NCBI GenBank assembly: GCA_002420085.1
Contig: DIHI01000023.1
Span: forward strand, 1,537-8,750
Source: Lysobacterales bacterium UBA5700
GTDB taxonomy: Bacteria; Pseudomonadota; Gammaproteobacteria; Xanthomonadales; Xanthomonadaceae
Length of the DNA stretch: 7,214 nt
Direction of reading: 5' to 3'
Of the stretch, positions 5,670 through 7,214 are shown one piece after another; position 1 is the first letter of the stretch; every line of letters begins with the position of its first letter. Below the pieces are notes generated by a model. That model made no database searches. It saw only the letters and a list, made by a program, of their open reading frames with translations, and was not told where the DNA came from. Both the position numbers and the translations under genes were made by a program.

Positions 5670-6413
5670 TCAATGCACGTCGCGCCAGTATTCCTGCTTG
5701 AGCAACCAGGCCAGGAAGGTGAAGCCGACCAGGAACAGCAGCACCCAGACGCCCATCCGTTCGCGCTTGAGCGCGGCCGGCTCGCCGACATAGGTCAGGA
5801 AGGTCGTGATGTCGCGCACGACTCGGTCGAATGCCTCGGCATCAAGCGCGCCGGGGCTGACGGTTTCGAGTCGCTCGATGGTCACACCGGCACCCTCGCC
5901 GGCATAGATCGGCCGAGCACTGCCCTGAAGCTCCCACAACACATTCGGCATGCTGGCATTGGCCAGCAGCCGGTTGTTCCAGCCGAGCGGCCGCGACTCA
6001 TCCACGTAGAACGACTTCAGGAAGGTGTAGGTCCAATCCGGGCCGCCGGGCTTCCGCCGGGCGACCAGACTGAGGTCGGGCGGTGCCTTGCCGAACCAGG
6101 CTTCGCCATCGCCAGCCGTCATCGCGGTGCCGATCAGGTCGCCGTATCCGACCCCGACGAAATTCAGGTTGGCCATGGCCTGCGCTTCACTCACGCCGAT
6201 GTCCTCGGCCATCCGAGCCAGACGCTGATAGCCCAGGCTGTGACAGCCGGCGCAGTAGTTCATGAACAGGGCCGCGCCACGCTGGAGCGAGGCCCGATCG
6301 TCGATGTTGACGTGCGAAGCCTCCAGTTTGGCACCGGCGCCGGCCGCGACCGCCGAGCCGGCAACCAGGGCCAGCAGCGACGCGATGATGAGTTTGGCGA
6401 AGCGCTTAGTCAT
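5670..6413 (-). CDS. petC: Cytochrome c1 of the cytochrome bc1 complex
   Basis: Cytochrome c1 takes electrons from the Rieske protein and passes them to soluble or membrane cytochrome c on the periplasmic side of complex III. The 247-residue product has a Sec signal peptide (positive start MTKR, hydrophobic 8-23, likely cut after AVA at 21-23), a single haem c motif CAGCH at 54-58 covalently binding one haem, a Met155 in [10 protein letters not shown] that fits the sixth haem ligand, the family segment [11 protein letters not shown] (110-120), and one C-terminal membrane helix (about 220-238) with a short cytoplasmic tail. It begins inside the end of petB (8-base overlap), so the two are translationally coupled; no strong ribosome binding site is seen. 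The length and layout are those of bacterial c1 from beta/gammaproteobacteria. Confidence 0.97.
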   Translation of the reverse strand: MTKRFAKLIIASLLALVAGSAVAAGAGAKLEASHVNIDDRASLQRGAALFMNYCAGCHSLGYQRLARMAEDIGVSEAQAMANLNFVGVGYGDLIGTAMTAGDGEAWFGKAPPDLSLVARRKPGGPDWTYTFLKSFYVDESRPLGWNNRLLANASMPNVLWELQGSARPIYAGEGAGVTIERLETVSPGALDAEAFDRVVRDITTFLTYVGEPAALKRERMGVWVLLFLVGFTFLAWLLKQEYWRDVH

Positions 6414-7214
6414 GCGTGGTCACCCGATCCGGTACCGGCTTGGTGGCGTCGAACCGCGTCCACACCGGCATGGTGATGAAGAAGGCGAAATAGTAGAAGG
6501 TGAGGATGCGTGCCCACAGGGTCTGGGCCTCGCTGCCGGACTGCATGCCCAGCCAGCCCAGGATCACGAAGGCGATCACGAACAGGGTCACCAGCAGCTT
6601 GAAGATCCAACCCCGGTAGCGCACCGACTTCACCGGACTGCGGTCCAGCCAGGGCAGCAGGAACAGGATCATCACCGCACCACCCATGACGATCACTCCG
6701 AACAGCTTGTCCGGCACCGCCCGCAACATGGCGTAGTACGGCGTGAAGTACCACACCGGCTTGATGTGCTCGGGCGTCACCATCGGATCGGCCGGAATGA
6801 AGTTGTCGTACTCCAGGAACAGGTCGCCGAAGGTCGGGGCGAAGAACACGATGAAGGCGGCGATGGTCAGGAAGAAACCTACACCGACGATATCCTTGAC
6901 CGTGTAGTACGGGTGAAAGGCGATGCCATCGAGCGGCTTGCCGTCGGGGCCTTTCTTTTTCTTGATATCGACGCCATCCGGGTTGTTCGAGCCGACCTCG
7001 TGCAGGGCGCCGAGATGCAGCACAACCAGCAGCAGCAGCACCATCGGCAGGGCCACCACGTGCAGGGCGAAGAACCGGTTCAGCGTGGCGTCCGACACCA
7101 GGTAGTCGCCGCGGATCCACTCGGTCAGCACGTCACCGATTTCGAACGGGATGGCGCCGAACAGGTTGATGATGACCTGGGCACCCCAGTAGCTCATCTG
7201 GCCCCAGGGCAGCA
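6406..7214 (-). CDS. petB: Cytochrome b of the cytochrome bc1 complex (N-terminal part outside the window)
   Basis: Cytochrome b is the membrane core of complex III, carrying haems bL and bH and forming the Qo and Qi quinone sites. The visible 268 residues begin at [11 protein letters not shown], a conserved segment after helix C, so the true start is beyond the right edge; the ATG at 7197 is an internal Met. Numbering from that Met, helix D carries haem ligands His46 and His61 (RFFALH...[14 protein letters not shown]), followed by the Lys-rich loop DIKKKK, the [10 protein letters not shown] segment, and the Qo motif PVWY at 147-150. Several further hydrophobic helices follow, to about residue 245. 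PVWY replaces mitochondrial PEWY and is the form reported for beta/gammaproteobacteria. The stop overlaps the petC start by 8 bases. petA is expected just upstream. Confidence 0.97.
   Translation of the reverse strand, partial: LPWGQMSYWGAQVIINLFGAIPFEIGDVLTEWIRGDYLVSDATLNRFFALHVVALPMVLLLLVVLHLGALHEVGSNNPDGVDIKKKKGPDGKPLDGIAFHPYYTVKDIVGVGFFLTIAAFIVFFAPTFGDLFLEYDNFIPADPMVTPEHIKPVWYFTPYYAMLRAVPDKLFGVIVMGGAVMILFLLPWLDRSPVKSVRYRGWIFKLLVTLFVIAFVILGWLGMQSGSEAQTLWARILTFYYFAFFITMPVWTRFDATKPVPDRVTTHD

Noticed and set aside
6748..6759. PVWY instead of PEWY in cytochrome b, which could look like loss of a key Qo-site glutamate
   Set aside because: PVWY is the reported normal Qo motif of beta- and gammaproteobacteria, so it is a lineage marker rather than a novelty.
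7015..7062. Fourteen residues, not thirteen, between the two helix D haem ligands of cytochrome b
   Set aside because: The mitochondrial form has thirteen, but my memory of Pseudomonas cytochrome b has the same fourteen, so this is probably lineage-typical.

Overview
This 7.2-kb window is high in G+C and looks like chromosomal DNA from a gammaproteobacterium. The evidence is a cytochrome bc1 operon end (petB, petC) followed by sspA and sspB, and a cytochrome b whose Qo motif reads PVWY, the variant reported for beta- and gammaproteobacteria. SspA and SspB align over most of their length with my memory of the E. coli proteins. A Xanthomonadales/Lysobacterales-like source is plausible from the style of SspA, but that is inference. 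All six genes read leftward on the minus strand; long plus-strand open frames are GC-rich shadows.

Right to left, in transcription order: (1) the C-terminal part of cytochrome b (petB, cut by the right edge) overlaps cytochrome c1 (petC) by 8 bases; (2) a 491-base gap holds GC-rich dyads, a striking array of four GGTCA units spaced exactly 11 bp apart, and an AT-rich island with a good sigma70-type promoter for sspA; (3) sspA and sspB lie 12 bases apart, and sspB very probably starts at TTG behind a perfect AGGAGG; (4) a 293-base gap shows no recognisable element; (5) a large cytoplasmic PAS-rich protein has a degenerate GGDEF domain (SSDTF) and an EAL domain with every catalytic residue present; (6) a membrane sensor with a double-Cache-like periplasmic domain and the start of a PAS domain begins in an ATGA overlap with the EAL gene and runs off the left edge.

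Functionally there are three blocks: respiratory complex III, the stringent starvation pair (an RNA-polymerase-associated SspA and a ClpXP adaptor SspB), and a cyclic-di-GMP signalling pair. The last two genes are probably co-translated, so an extracytoplasmic sensor and a c-di-GMP phosphodiesterase may work in one pathway; the output domain of the sensor lies outside the window. I see no mobile element, CRISPR array, tRNA or rRNA. The best candidates for something undescribed are the 11-bp phased repeat array upstream of sspA, and the coupled EAL/dCache gene pair. Neither amounts to a clearly novel system on sequence alone.
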